Assembly (NCBI RefSeq): GCF_017876295.1
Contig: NZ_JAGINT010000001.1
Span: 2,790,001 to 2,854,000 of the forward strand
Source: Kribbella aluminosa
GTDB taxonomy: Bacteria > Actinomycetota > Actinomycetes > Propionibacteriales > Kribbellaceae
Length of the DNA: 64,000 nt
Reading direction: 5' to 3'
The position numbers were made by a program, and so were the translations under genes. Of this stretch, positions 1 through 7,743 are shown in pieces; the stretch's first letter is position 1; every line of letters starts with the position of its first letter. Under the pieces are notes generated by a model. The model did not search any database, was not told where the DNA came from, and was given only the letters and a program-made list of their open reading frames with translations.

Positions 1-31
1 AGGTACCGCCGCCTACGCGTTACGCGGCAGG

Positions 32-748
32 CTACCTGGAGTGCTGGCTGCCGATCAGGGCGAGTACGGACTGGCGTCGTTCGGCCAGCAGTGTCAGGCC
101 TTCGTTCGCCGTCGCGCGTAGCTGGGCCGGGTCGGCCTGGTCGGGGCCGAGTAGGGCGGTCACTGCGGCGGCCATGACCTTGTCCGGCTCGTCGACGTTG
201 ACGTTGTGCAGGACGGGTATGCGGGTCGTGGTGGTTTCCAGGAAGCCGATCATCAGCGCTTGCAGGGCGTAGGCCTGGTCGTCGAGGGACCAGTCGGTCC
301 GGGCGAGACCATGTCGGCGCCAGACGGGCAGCACGGTGTACATCAGTGCCGCGGGACCGAGGAGGTCGAGCAGTTCTTTGCTGCGGCGGTGTTTGGCGAG
401 GATGCCGAGGAGGTCCGTGTCGCCGGTCTGCAGTGCGCGCACGAACGGGTTGTCGAGGGCAGTGTGGATGAGGTGTGGGCAGAGTCGGTGTGGGCGGGCG
501 AGGTCCGGGTCCGCGGTGAGGGCCGCGATCTCGTGGTCCAGGACGGCCAGGAAGTCCCGGGCGACCAATCCGAACAGCAGGTCCTCTTTGGTGGCCCAGT
601 ACAGGTACGCCGTGCCTTTGCCGACGTGGGATCGTTGGGCGATCTCCGCGACGGTGAGGCCCTTGACTCCGCGCTTGAGCAACAGTTCCCTGGCCGCCGC
701 GAGAATCCGGGTGGCCGTGGCCGTGTCATGTTCGGTGATTGCGGTCAT
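32..748 (-). CDS. TetR/AcrR-family transcriptional regulator
   Basis: A 238-residue protein with an N-terminal TetR helix-turn-helix at about residues 15-60 (VAEIAQRSHVGKGTAYLYW is the recognition helix region) and a helical ligand-binding C-terminal half. The ATG at 746-748 lies 15 bp after the stop of the FAD monooxygenase gene, so the two form one operon transcribed leftward. A palindrome at 2002-2028 upstream of that operon is the likely autoregulatory operator, making this a ligand-responsive repressor of the monooxygenase. The ligand cannot be read from sequence. The family assignment is firm; the target is inferred from position. Confidence 0.9.
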   Translation of the reverse strand: MTAITEHDTATATRILAAARELLLKRGVKGLTVAEIAQRSHVGKGTAYLYWATKEDLLFGLVARDFLAVLDHEIAALTADPDLARPHRLCPHLIHTALDNPFVRALQTGDTDLLGILAKHRRSKELLDLLGPAALMYTVLPVWRRHGLARTDWSLDDQAYALQALMIGFLETTTTRIPVLHNVNVDEPDKVMAAAVTALLGPDQADPAQLRATANEGLTLLAERRQSVLALIGSQHSR

Positions 749-763
749 GGTCGCGTTCCTTCC

Positions 764-1984
764 TCAGGCCAGGGCGATGTCGTGGTCCTTGAGCCTTCCC
801 GCCTTGTCCCTGGTCCGCAGCTGTTGCAGCAACGACGAGACCACTGGAACCCGCATTCCAGCGGTCATGAGTTTGCGGACGGCGAGCTCGGACGTGGTGG
901 CCGGTACGAAGAAGGTACGTTGCTGGATCCCGTTGCGCTGGAAGACCTCCAGGGCGGGACGTAGTGCACGTTCCCACTCGGCCAGCGCATGTGGCACGTC
1001 CTGGGGATGGCGTTGCAGCATCGTGCCCAGCAGGTCGGCCCCGGACATAGCTGTCGAGACGCCCATTCCGGCGTACAGGGTGACGCACCAGGCCGAATCG
1101 CCGACGAGTACGACCCGCCCGCGATGCCAAGTGTCCAGATGCACTTGCTCGACGGAGTCGAACAACAGGTCGTCGGCGGTCTCCAGCGCGTCCAGTACTT
1201 CACCGAGCGACCGGCCGGCCGGTTCTGGTCCGAAGGCAGCACGCACTCGCTCTACGGGCGGTTGAGTGAACTCGGCATCGACATCGCGGGTGTGATAGTT
1301 CAGCAGCACTGTCGGATCACTGCCCGCGAACGGAAAGATCCACATCGAACGCTTCGGCTCGAGGAGTACGGCGGCGTCGTCTGGATGGAGGTCGCTGAGC
1401 GGCCGGGGGAGCTGGTAGGCGACGGCCATGTAGTTCAGCCGGTGCAGATATCGCTCGTGCGGCCCGAACACCAGCGAGCGCACGGTGGAGCGTAGCCCGT
1501 CCGCACCGATGACCAGGTCGAATCGCTCGGTGGCAGTGGTGCCGTCGACGGTGTTGGCCAGCGTGACGTCCACGCCGGTCGCGTCCTGCTCGATGCGGGT
1601 CGGTACGGTCGAGTGGCGGATGTCGACCCCGCTGGGAAGCGCGCTGAAGGCGGCTTCCTCGATGTCGCCACGCAGCATCATCCAGGGGCTTCCGGGCAGG
1701 TCGCCGTACCCAAGGCCGACCTTCCGGTTCCCGGCCCGGTCGATCTCGTAGCTGGCACCACGGGGCAGGCGGTTGTCGAGCCGCTCGAGAATGCCCAGGC
1801 GTTCTGCCGGTGGGCGGCCACCGCCGAACAGCGCGACGAAGTACCCACCGGTCCTCCTCGCCGGCGCCCGCTCGACGATGACCGGCGTCCAGCCGACCTG
1901 GAGCAGCCGCAGCGCGGTCGCGATCCCGCTGATGCCAAGCCCGACCACCAGTGCCCGGCCTTCGCCGCCGTCCGAGTTCGCCAT
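764..1984 (-). CDS. FAD-dependent monooxygenase (PHBH/PheA-type)
   Basis: A 406-residue flavoprotein. The Rossmann motif VVGLGISGIA at about residues 13-22 binds FAD. DLVIGADGLRSTVR near residue 160 is the family's DG motif, and VVLVGDSAWCVTLYAGMG near residue 290 is the GD motif contacting the flavin ribityl chain. These are hallmarks of class A flavoprotein hydroxylases, which use NAD(P)H and O2 to hydroxylate aromatic or polyketide-like substrates. In tetracycline-type monooxygenases the same fold gives drug inactivation, so detoxification is a second possibility. It is the first gene of an operon with the TetR regulator, behind a palindromic operator. The substrate is unknown. Confidence 0.88.
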   Translation of the reverse strand: MANSDGGEGRALVVGLGISGIATALRLLQVGWTPVIVERAPARRTGGYFVALFGGGRPPAERLGILERLDNRLPRGASYEIDRAGNRKVGLGYGDLPGSPWMMLRGDIEEAAFSALPSGVDIRHSTVPTRIEQDATGVDVTLANTVDGTTATERFDLVIGADGLRSTVRSLVFGPHERYLHRLNYMAVAYQLPRPLSDLHPDDAAVLLEPKRSMWIFPFAGSDPTVLLNYHTRDVDAEFTQPPVERVRAAFGPEPAGRSLGEVLDALETADDLLFDSVEQVHLDTWHRGRVVLVGDSAWCVTLYAGMGVSTAMSGADLLGTMLQRHPQDVPHALAEWERALRPALEVFQRNGIQQRTFFVPATTSELAVRKLMTAGMRVPVVSSLLQQLRTRDKAGRLKDHDIALA

Positions 1985-2001
1985 GCTCCCAGATTAGAGT
2001 G

Positions 2002-2028
2002 ACTGACCAGATTCGTCATTTGGTCAGT
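2002..2028. promoter_or_regulatory. Palindromic TetR-type operator
   Basis: ACTGACCA at 2002-2009 is repeated inverted as TGGTCAGT at 2021-2028, with 11 bp between the arms. It lies 18 bp upstream of the monooxygenase ATG, where a repressor would block the promoter. Size and position fit a TetR-family operator. That the regulator at 32-748 binds it is inference. Confidence 0.6.
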
Positions 2029-2083
2029 TCATGATCTGAGTCACAGCACCGATCCAACTCGTCTCGGCAGGTAGTCGGGGGCG

Positions 2084-2563
2084 TCATTTCTGGCTGGGGT
2101 GGGGCCGGGGCACCGGGCTGGTGTGGTGGTAGCCGCGGCCTTTGTAGTCGAAGTCCTGTAGTTCGGTCAGCGCGGAGCCTTGCGGTTGTGGTGCCGCGTA
2201 GTACGCGCGGATCTCGCGGATGAGGCCGGTGGGTTCGTCGAAGAGGTACCACTCGTCGCCGCGCAGGATCGTGTTCTCGGCGGTCTTGTAGTGGGTCCAT
2301 TCGATGACGGCCTGGTGGCTTTCGGGTTCGACGACGAGGCGGTCGATCGTCCAGGCGGATCCCTTGGTGGCTACGAAATCCGCCCAGCGGCGGGCGATCA
2401 GGTCGGCGGTGCGCCATGCGCCGCCGTACATGCTGGGCGGGAAGTAGTGGACCGCGTCGTCGGTGAAGCAGGACTTCATCTTCGGTACGTCGGCCTCGTT
2501 GCAGCCGTCGAAGTAGGTGCGGATGGTCTGCTCGTACTGCGCGGCCAGTCCGGTGCGTGTCAT
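2084..2563 (-). CDS. SnoaL-like / NTF2-fold polyketide-cyclase-like protein
   Basis: A 159-residue protein with the NTF2/SnoaL-like small-barrel pattern: an N-terminal helix (AAQYEQTIRTYFDGCNEADV), then FTDDAVHYFPP and a C-terminal sheet. Members include ketosteroid isomerases, SnoaL cyclases and many small hydrolases or dehydratases. The start is the ATG at 2561-2563, overlapping the RraA stop (ATGA) and preceded by GGAAGG seven bases upstream; an upstream TTG is less likely. It is co-transcribed with the RraA-like gene, so it probably acts on the same oxo-acid or aromatic intermediate. The exact activity is unknown. Confidence 0.75.
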   Translation of the reverse strand: MTRTGLAAQYEQTIRTYFDGCNEADVPKMKSCFTDDAVHYFPPSMYGGAWRTADLIARRWADFVATKGSAWTIDRLVVEPESHQAVIEWTHYKTAENTILRGDEWYLFDEPTGLIREIRAYYAAPQPQGSALTELQDFDYKGRGYHHTSPVPRPHPSQK

Positions 2564-3276
2564 CGGGATGCCTTCCAATCGTCATAGTCGCGGCGGCTCT
2601 GGTCGGTCGCGGGGTAGATGCCGAGCAGGGACTCACCCGTGTGGACGCGCGTGTGCAGGTAGTCCTCGATCTCTTCCTGCTCGACCGCCGGGCCGGCGAT
2701 CTCGTCTGCCAGGCCGCGCGGTACGACGATCACGCCATCGGCATCTCCGACCATGATGTCGCCGGGGTAGACGGCTACGTCGGAGCATCCGATGGGTACC
2801 TGCAGATCCGCCACGTGGAAGGAGGTGAGCCGGGTGGTCGCGGTGATGGCACGGGCGTACGTCGGAATGTCGAGCTCTCGCAGCACCGAGCCGTCGCGTA
2901 CGGCGCCGTCGGTGACGAAGGCGACCGCACCGCGTTTCCAGGCGCGGGTGACGAGCATGTCTCCGGCAGATGCGGCGCTGATGTCGTTCCGGCTGTCGAC
3001 GACCAGGACCTGGCCGGGCCCGATCTGCTCGACTGCCTGCCACTGCAGGTTGTCCTCGGTGTGCAGGCTCTCGAGGGTGTCGAGGTCCTCCCGGCTCGGG
3101 ATGAAGCGCATGGTGAAAGCTTCTCCGGCCCATCGCGCCTCGACGTCGCCCAGCGGCGGGACGCCGACGAGAAACTGTTGCCGGAGGCCACGTCTGAAGA
3201 GCTGGGTCGCGAGCGTCGCGGTGCTTACCCGGGTGAGCTTAGCGAGTGTCTCGGCGGCGAGTGGGGGCTGATTCAC
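2560..3276 (-). CDS. RraA-family lyase (HMG/CHA aldolase or oxaloacetate decarboxylase type)
   Basis: A 238-residue protein with RraA-fold signatures: GAVAFVTDGAVRD holds the conserved D...RD active-site residues, and IMVGDADGVIVVP is the C-terminal family motif. Catalytic members are class II aldolases (4-hydroxy-4-methyl-2-oxoglutarate and 4-carboxy-4-hydroxy-2-oxoadipate aldolases) with oxaloacetate decarboxylase activity; RraA proper is an RNase E inhibitor. The catabolic setting (FAH-family hydrolase, monooxygenase, IclR regulator) favours an aldolase of aromatic degradation. It starts at GTG 3276 with GGAGG just upstream, and diverges from the IclR gene. Confidence 0.82.
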   Translation of the reverse strand: MNQPPLAAETLAKLTRVSTATLATQLFRRGLRQQFLVGVPPLGDVEARWAGEAFTMRFIPSREDLDTLESLHTEDNLQWQAVEQIGPGQVLVVDSRNDISAASAGDMLVTRAWKRGAVAFVTDGAVRDGSVLRELDIPTYARAITATTRLTSFHVADLQVPIGCSDVAVYPGDIMVGDADGVIVVPRGLADEIAGPAVEQEEIEDYLHTRVHTGESLLGIYPATDQSRRDYDDWKASR

Positions 3277-3287
3277 GGATCCTCCAG

Positions 3288-3306
3288 AGTCCCGTTGAAT
3301 GGGACT
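3288..3306. promoter_or_regulatory. Inverted repeat in the RraA/IclR divergent promoter
   Basis: AGTCCC and GGGACT form a 6-bp inverted repeat separated by 7 bp. It lies 12 bp upstream of the RraA GTG and about 60 bp upstream of the IclR ATG. A further half-site-like ACTGGGACA follows at about 3318. This is a plausible IclR binding site controlling both directions, judged by position only. Confidence 0.45.
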
Positions 3307-3367
3307 GGATCATGCTGACTGGGACAGATGTTAGCCTCGACCGTAGTTGGCCCGGAGGAGCGTGGAA

Positions 3368-4258
3368 ATGCTCGACGGCGATCGGAGCGTGACAGTGGCG
3401 GAAGTTGTCGGTGATCGGGATGACGGACATTCATCAGTCCCGCCAGGCGGGAAAGATGGTCCGGTGTCGGCGCTCGATCGGTGCCTGTCGATCCTCGACT
3501 TCATGGCCACGACGTCCGAGGCGACGGTCGCGGATATCTCGGCGTCGCTCGGCATCTCGCGGAGCGCGACGTACCGGTTGATGGAGCGGCTGCGACTGCG
3601 TGGATATCTGGAGGAAGGGCGGATCACGCACACCTGGGCCCTCGGTCCGGCGGCGGCGCGGCTGGCGATGGCGGCGGTGCACTCGACGGACGTCGCGCGG
3701 GCGGCTCCGGAGTATCTGCGGATGCTGGTGCAGCAGACTCGTGAGACGGTGTCGCTCGGCGTACCGCGTGGGCGGGAGATGGTGTTCATCTACCGGGAGC
3801 GGGGTCCGCGATCGGTCGGTGTGTCGGCCGATGTCGGTGTTCGCCGACCGATGTACTGCACGTCGGTCGGCAAGGCGTACCTCGCGGCGCTGCCGGCCGA
3901 CCATCGCTCGTCGCTACTGGATCGCGTCGTGCTGCACAGGTACACCGAGGCGACGGTGGCCGATCGGTCCGCGCTCGAGGCGGACTTGGCCCGGACCGCC
4001 GAGCGTGGCTGGGCCCAGGACCTCGGTGAACTCGACGTCTCCAGCGCGTGCTGTGGAGCGGTGGTCCGGGACAACCTCGGCCGCCCGATCGCAGCGATCT
4101 CGGTCGCCGGACCGGCCGATCGCATGGTGCCCGAACTGGCTCGCGTCGGCCCGATCGTGGCGAGTACCGCCGAGGCGATCTCGCGCCGGCTGGGGTACGA
4201 CCCGGAGATCGAGTATGCCCCCAGCGCGCCACCTGACCTCGACGGAAGGCAGTCATGA
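3368..4258 (+). CDS. IclR-family transcriptional regulator
   Basis: A 296-residue protein with an N-terminal winged helix (DISASLGISRSATYRL at about residues 55-70) and a C-terminal IclR effector domain ending near the conserved AAISVAGP stretch. The ATG at 3368 is chosen because GGAGGAG ends seven bases before it; an in-frame TTG at 3347 lies upstream of that site and is unlikely. IclR proteins commonly control aromatic and sugar-acid catabolism. The gene overlaps the FAH-family gene by 4 bp (ATGA) and diverges from the RraA-SnoaL operon, so it probably regulates both. Confidence 0.9.
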   Translation: MLDGDRSVTVAEVVGDRDDGHSSVPPGGKDGPVSALDRCLSILDFMATTSEATVADISASLGISRSATYRLMERLRLRGYLEEGRITHTWALGPAAARLAMAAVHSTDVARAAPEYLRMLVQQTRETVSLGVPRGREMVFIYRERGPRSVGVSADVGVRRPMYCTSVGKAYLAALPADHRSSLLDRVVLHRYTEATVADRSALEADLARTAERGWAQDLGELDVSSACCGAVVRDNLGRPIAAISVAGPADRMVPELARVGPIVASTAEAISRRLGYDPEIEYAPSAPPDLDGRQS

Positions 4259-5061
4259 AGATCGGCAGGACCAATCTCGACGGCCATCAACGCTGGATCG
4301 TTCACGACGGCGATCGATGGCACGCAGGGCCTCCTGGCTGCCGGCTCGCGGACGTCCTGGCCGGACCGGACATCTCCGGCTGGCCACCACTCGGCGATCA
4401 AGACCCGCTGCTGCTCGCGCCGTACGACGGCGGAACGATCTTCGGCATCGGTCTCAACTACCGCAGCACGGTCGCTGAGATGAACTGGCCGGTGCCGTCC
4501 GTGCCATATCTGTTCCCCAAGCTCGCGGGCAGCGTGACCGGACCCCAGGGCGTCGTCGTCGCCGATCCAGCCCTGTCCGGCCAGGTCGACTGGGAAGGCG
4601 AACTGGCGGTTGTGATCGGTCGCAGGACACGCAATGTCGACACCGCTGAGGCTCTCGCGGCGGTCTACGGGTACACCGCCGCGAACGACATCTCGGCCCG
4701 TGATCTCCAGGCCGCGGACGGCCAATGGGTCCGTGGCAAGGGGCTCGACACCTTCTGCCCGCTGGGTCCTGTCATCGTCCCGGCGTCCGGCATCGATCCG
4801 GCGAACACCAGGATCCGGACCTGGGTGAACGGGAACGTGGTCCAGGACGGCAACACGTCGGACATGATCTTCGGCGTCGCCGAACTCGTCGCCTACCTCA
4901 GCAGCAATCTGACCCTGATGCCGGGCGACATCATCCTGAGCGGAACGCCCGCGGGCTGTGGAGGCTTCCAGAACCCGCAACGCTTCCTCGCCGCCGGCGA
5001 CACCGTCGAGGTCGAGGTTGACCACATAGGCCGGCTCACCAACGTGGTCGAAGCCGGCTAG
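4255..5061 (+). CDS. Fumarylacetoacetate hydrolase (FAH) family enzyme
   Basis: A 268-residue enzyme. DWEGELAVVIG supplies two metal-binding Glu residues and GYTAANDISARDLQ the Asp of the FAH fold; KGLDTFCPLGP and SGTPAGCG are further conserved blocks. Relatives hydrolyse or decarboxylate acylpyruvates (fumarylpyruvate hydrolase, HHDD isomerase/OPET decarboxylase, 2-keto-3-deoxy-L-fuconate hydrolase). It is translationally coupled to the IclR gene. Its TAG stop lies in the CTAG that was duplicated when the downstream IS701-family element inserted, so the coding sequence escaped damage. The exact substrate is not determinable. Confidence 0.88.
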   Translation: MKIGRTNLDGHQRWIVHDGDRWHAGPPGCRLADVLAGPDISGWPPLGDQDPLLLAPYDGGTIFGIGLNYRSTVAEMNWPVPSVPYLFPKLAGSVTGPQGVVVADPALSGQVDWEGELAVVIGRRTRNVDTAEALAAVYGYTAANDISARDLQAADGQWVRGKGLDTFCPLGPVIVPASGIDPANTRIRTWVNGNVVQDGNTSDMIFGVAELVAYLSSNLTLMPGDIILSGTPAGCGGFQNPQRFLAAGDTVEVEVDHIGRLTNVVEAG

Positions 5062-5086
5062 TACTCCAGCTGTCGATCGTGATCTT
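5062..5086 (+). repeat. IS701-element terminal inverted repeat, left
   Basis: A 25-bp terminal repeat immediately inside the left CTAG target duplication. Its two mismatches to the other end are at internal positions 10 and 13. Confidence 0.9.
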
Positions 5087-6014
5087 CATGCTTGGGCGTC
5101 TTGTCGCTGGTGGTGGCTGGTCTGGGATCGGGCCTGGCGGCGGCGTCGCCAGGTGGACCAGGCGAGTCGGTAGGCAGCGGTGTGGACGGGCTGGACGACG
5201 AGGGTGATGAACAGGCGCTGGATCTCGTTACAGGTGAGCGGCGCGAGGCCGTCCGGTGCAGGGCTGCGGACGTGTTCGTCCGCCGGACGACAGTGCGGAA
5301 GGCGTGCGCGAGCATGGCGAGGGTGACCCAGCGCAACCAGGACGCATAGCGGCGGACCTGGTGCTCGTCCAGTCCAGCCAGGCCCTTTCCGGACTGGAAG
5401 AACTCCTCCACTCGCAACCTTGATCCAGCGACCCGCACCAGCTCGGTCAGTTCGGGTTTGGTGGCGAAGGCGGTCTCCCCGGCAAGGCCCGCAGTGCGGC
5501 AGCGTTCGGGGTCGGAGGTCCAGGAGCGCGGAACGTACAGTTCCCGGTCCACTGCGGCGTGTCCGCGCTGACCGGCGTAGATCAGGTAGACGGCGACTTG
5601 GGTGTTCTCGATTCTGCCTGCGGTGCCGGTGTACTGGCGTTGCACGCCGACCGTGCCGGTGCCCTTCTTCACGTCGCCGGACTCGTCGACCACCGGCACC
5701 GCCTGGTCATCGTGCAGATGCTCCACCACGTAACCTCGCACGTCGTCACCGACGGCGTCGGCGTCCCACTTGGCCCGCCCCAACAGGTGCTGCATGCCGT
5801 TCGGTGTGGACTCGCCGGCCCATTCGGCGATGGTCCAGCAGTTCTTGCGCGGCAGGTCCGACAGGAGCCCGAGCACCAATCGCCGGACCCGGCGTCGGGG
5901 CTCGACCCGCTTGAACCGGCCCGCGATCCGGCCCATCAGGCATTCGAACGCCTCTTGCCATCGAGCAGGGTCTAGGCTGTGACCTGCGGCCACGGCATGA
6001 TCTTCAGTCTTCAC
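5086..6014 (-). pseudogene. IS701-family transposase, internally deleted and frameshifted
   Basis: The N-terminal region is typical of IS701/DDE transposases: WTIAEWAGESTPNGMQHLL, then VVDESGDVKKG with the first catalytic Asp, then QVAVYLIYA and WTSDPERCRTAGL. After about residue 200 the protein jumps from ELTELVR straight to RVEEFFQSGKGLAGLDEHQV (the catalytic Glu region), so the segment with the second Asp is missing. Near 5245 the frame shifts: the expected end (LTCNEIQRLFITLVVQ onward) is read in another frame and stops at 5086-5088, just inside the terminal repeat. Translation begins at GTG 6014. The enzyme is almost certainly dead, so the element would need help in trans to move. Confidence 0.85.
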
Positions 6015-6184
6015 ACACCGATGATCAACGGTGGCCGCGGCCGTCTTAATCGTCGGCCCTGACCAGCCACGTTGACCCCGCCCTTGGTCATCCCGGCCCG
6101 CTCCGCCAACATTGCGATCTCTGCCTGGAGTAGGCGGCGGTCGAAGGGGCGCCGCAGGCGCGCCGTCCCGTGTCAGGAGGACTT

Positions 6185-6517
6185 ATGCGACGCGGCGAAG
6201 TCTGGTGGGCAGATTTCAACGAGCAGCGGGCAGTCGTACTGCTGTCGGGAGAAGAGGCGTCCGGCTTCTTGGCGACGCAGGTTGTCGCTCCCGCGGGCAC
6301 CGATCTCAGCGGCGTGGCAGTCGAGGTGGCAGTAGGTGCCCCCGAAGGACTGCCTCTCGAAGGCGTCCTGAGAGTCGCACTTCCACGTCCCGACCTCATC
6401 CCTTGCACTTGGCTGGTCACCCTGGCCAGAGAAGACCTGATAGGGCAGGCGGGCGTCCTGCCGTCCGCGAAGCTCAGCGAGATCGAGGATGCCCTTCGTC
6501 TCGGTGGACTCAAGTAG
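6185..6517 (+). CDS. MazF/PemK-like toxin (type II toxin-antitoxin)
   Basis: A 110-residue protein opening MRRGEVWWADF, followed by RAVVLLS and TQVVAPAG: the start of the MazF/PemK/Kid fold, whose members are ribosome-independent mRNA interferases. The ATG at 6185 is preceded by AGGAGG with good spacing. The length is normal for a MazF. No convincing antitoxin reading frame lies directly upstream on the same strand; the gene lies wholly inside the IS701-family terminal repeats. It may be an orphan toxin, an addiction passenger whose antitoxin was lost, or paired with an antitoxin elsewhere. Fold assignment is good; activity is unproven. Confidence 0.72.
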   Translation: MRRGEVWWADFNEQRAVVLLSGEEASGFLATQVVAPAGTDLSGVAVEVAVGAPEGLPLEGVLRVALPRPDLIPCTWLVTLAREDLIGQAGVLPSAKLSEIEDALRLGGLK

Positions 6518-6610
6518 GCAGAGAGGGACGGACGCCGCCGATGGCGCGGCCGGTCTCGTCGAGATGGTCAATGGTGGCCGCGCCAGATCAGTGGCGCCCC
6601 CCCCGTTCAC

Positions 6611-6635
6611 AAGATCACGATCTACGGCTGGAGTA
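6611..6635 (-). repeat. IS701-element terminal inverted repeat, right
   Basis: A 25-bp terminal repeat abutting the right CTAG target duplication at 6636-6639. That CTAG also supplies the TAG stop codon of the LacI gene read leftward. Confidence 0.9.
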
Positions 6636-7625
6636 CTAGGAGCTACGTGGGGCGCCGGTGGATTGCTGGATGGAGAGTTCGACCGGGATCTTGCGGGAAT
6701 TGACGGTGTCGGCCGGGTTCTCGATTGTCTGCACCATGACGTCGGCGGCGGTCCAGCCGACCGTGCCGGGCGGGGGAGCGACCGTGGTCAGTAACGGCGA
6801 TGCCAACCGGGAGGTGTTGGCGGTGTCGAACTCGACGATGCTCATGTCGCCGGGGACCGACAAGCCGCGCTGATTCAGCCGATTGATCAAGCCCAGCGCA
6901 ACCAGGGTGTTGATGCAGACGATCGCGGTCGCCGGTGTCGCGAGGAGTTGGTCGGCGGCCGCGTAGCCGCCTGCGATGCCGGCGGTGAAGGCGCCGAGAT
7001 CGACGTACTCCGGCAGGCCGCGTTCGGCGAGTGCGCGGCGAAGTCCTTCTCGTCGCTCCAGCTCGGACCACGTCGAGGTACGGCCGCCGGCGTACGCCAG
7101 TTGGCGATGCCCCAACGCCGTCAGGTGGGTGACGACCTGATCCATACCGCCGGTGTAGTCCACGGTGACACTCGTCAGTCCCTCCCCGTGACCGTCGACG
7201 ACGAGCAGGGGCACCTGTTCCGCGAAGGCGGCGATCGTGCCGGGCTCGCTCCGTGGAGAGCAGATGACCAGCCCGTCGACGCGGCCGGACAGATCGCGAA
7301 CCAGGTCCGCTTCGATCTCGGCGTCCTTCTCGCAATCGCCGACGAGTACGGCGTACCCGCGGACGCGGCAGCGTTGCTCGGCGCTCTTGAGCAGTGACGC
7401 GAACGTCGGGTTGTCGAGATCCGGTACGACGAGACCGATCGAGGCAGTGGCCGAACGGCCGTCGGATCGGCGTGACGGTGCGGCCACGTAGCCGAGCCGG
7501 CCAGCGACCTCGATGACGCGTTGGCGGGTGTCCGGCGCGACGCTGTCCGGTCGCGCGAGGGCGCGCGAAACGGTGGCGGCCGAGACGCCTGCCTCCCTGG
7601 CGATGTCGCGAACCGTGACCGTCAT
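6636..7625 (-). CDS. LacI-family repressor of the adjacent sugar operon
   Basis: A 329-residue LacI/GalR regulator. The HTH is VRDIAREAGVSAATVSRAL at residues 4-22 with hinge helix VAGRLGYVAA; the rest is a periplasmic-binding-protein-like effector domain (IGLVVPDLDNPTF, then DYTGGMDQVVTHLTALGHR). The ATG is at 7623-7625; longer upstream readings cross the promoter. The stop TAG lies in the CTAG target duplication of the IS701 element, so no residue was lost on insertion. It diverges from the sugar-transport operon and most likely represses it through the palindrome at 7685-7696, with the transported sugar or a derivative as inducer. Confidence 0.93.
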   Translation of the reverse strand: MTVTVRDIAREAGVSAATVSRALARPDSVAPDTRQRVIEVAGRLGYVAAPSRRSDGRSATASIGLVVPDLDNPTFASLLKSAEQRCRVRGYAVLVGDCEKDAEIEADLVRDLSGRVDGLVICSPRSEPGTIAAFAEQVPLLVVDGHGEGLTSVTVDYTGGMDQVVTHLTALGHRQLAYAGGRTSTWSELERREGLRRALAERGLPEYVDLGAFTAGIAGGYAAADQLLATPATAIVCINTLVALGLINRLNQRGLSVPGDMSIVEFDTANTSRLASPLLTTVAPPPGTVGWTAADVMVQTIENPADTVNSRKIPVELSIQQSTGAPRSS

Positions 7626-7684
7626 GGGCGTGACCTCTTCTCGATTCAACTCTTGACGAAGGCGGGATGCTGCTGTTTGACTGC

Positions 7685-7726
7685 CGTTGCGCAACGTTAC
7701 AGCAACAATGAAACACGTTGCAAGTG
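7685..7726. promoter_or_regulatory. LacI-type operator region
   Basis: CGTTGCGCAACG at 7685-7696 is a perfect 12-bp palindrome with the central CG typical of LacI/GalR operators. A weaker related site around TTGCAA lies at 7718-7723. Both lie between the divergent LacI gene and the binding-protein gene (ATG 7744), where repressor binding would shut the operon promoter and probably autoregulate lacI. Confidence 0.7.
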
Positions 7727-7743
7727 GAGAGAGGCAGAGTCCC

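Larger units (their letters stand above)
5062..6635. mobile_element. IS701-family insertion sequence carrying a toxin gene
   Basis: The ends are inverted repeats: 5062-5086 matches the reverse complement of 6611-6635 at 23 of 25 positions (both begin TACTCCAG and end GATCGTGATCTT). The element is flanked by a direct CTAG at 5058-5061 and 6636-6639. A 4-bp CTAG-type duplication is characteristic of the IS701 group. Inside are a minus-strand transposase remnant (5086-6014) and a plus-strand MazF-like gene (6185-6517) lying between the transposase start and the right end, where only a short leader is normally present. The near-duplicate segments 6023-6040 and 6566-6583 (about 16 of 18 identical) may mark how the extra ~540 bp entered. 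Confidence 0.9.

Noticed and set aside
6013..6180. About 56-codon minus-strand open stretch (LLQAEIAMLAERAGMTKGG) whose stop overlaps the transposase GTG
   Set aside because: It looks coding-like but has no family match by eye and no clear start; it may be the leader of the original IS or a captured fragment. Too weak to list as a gene.
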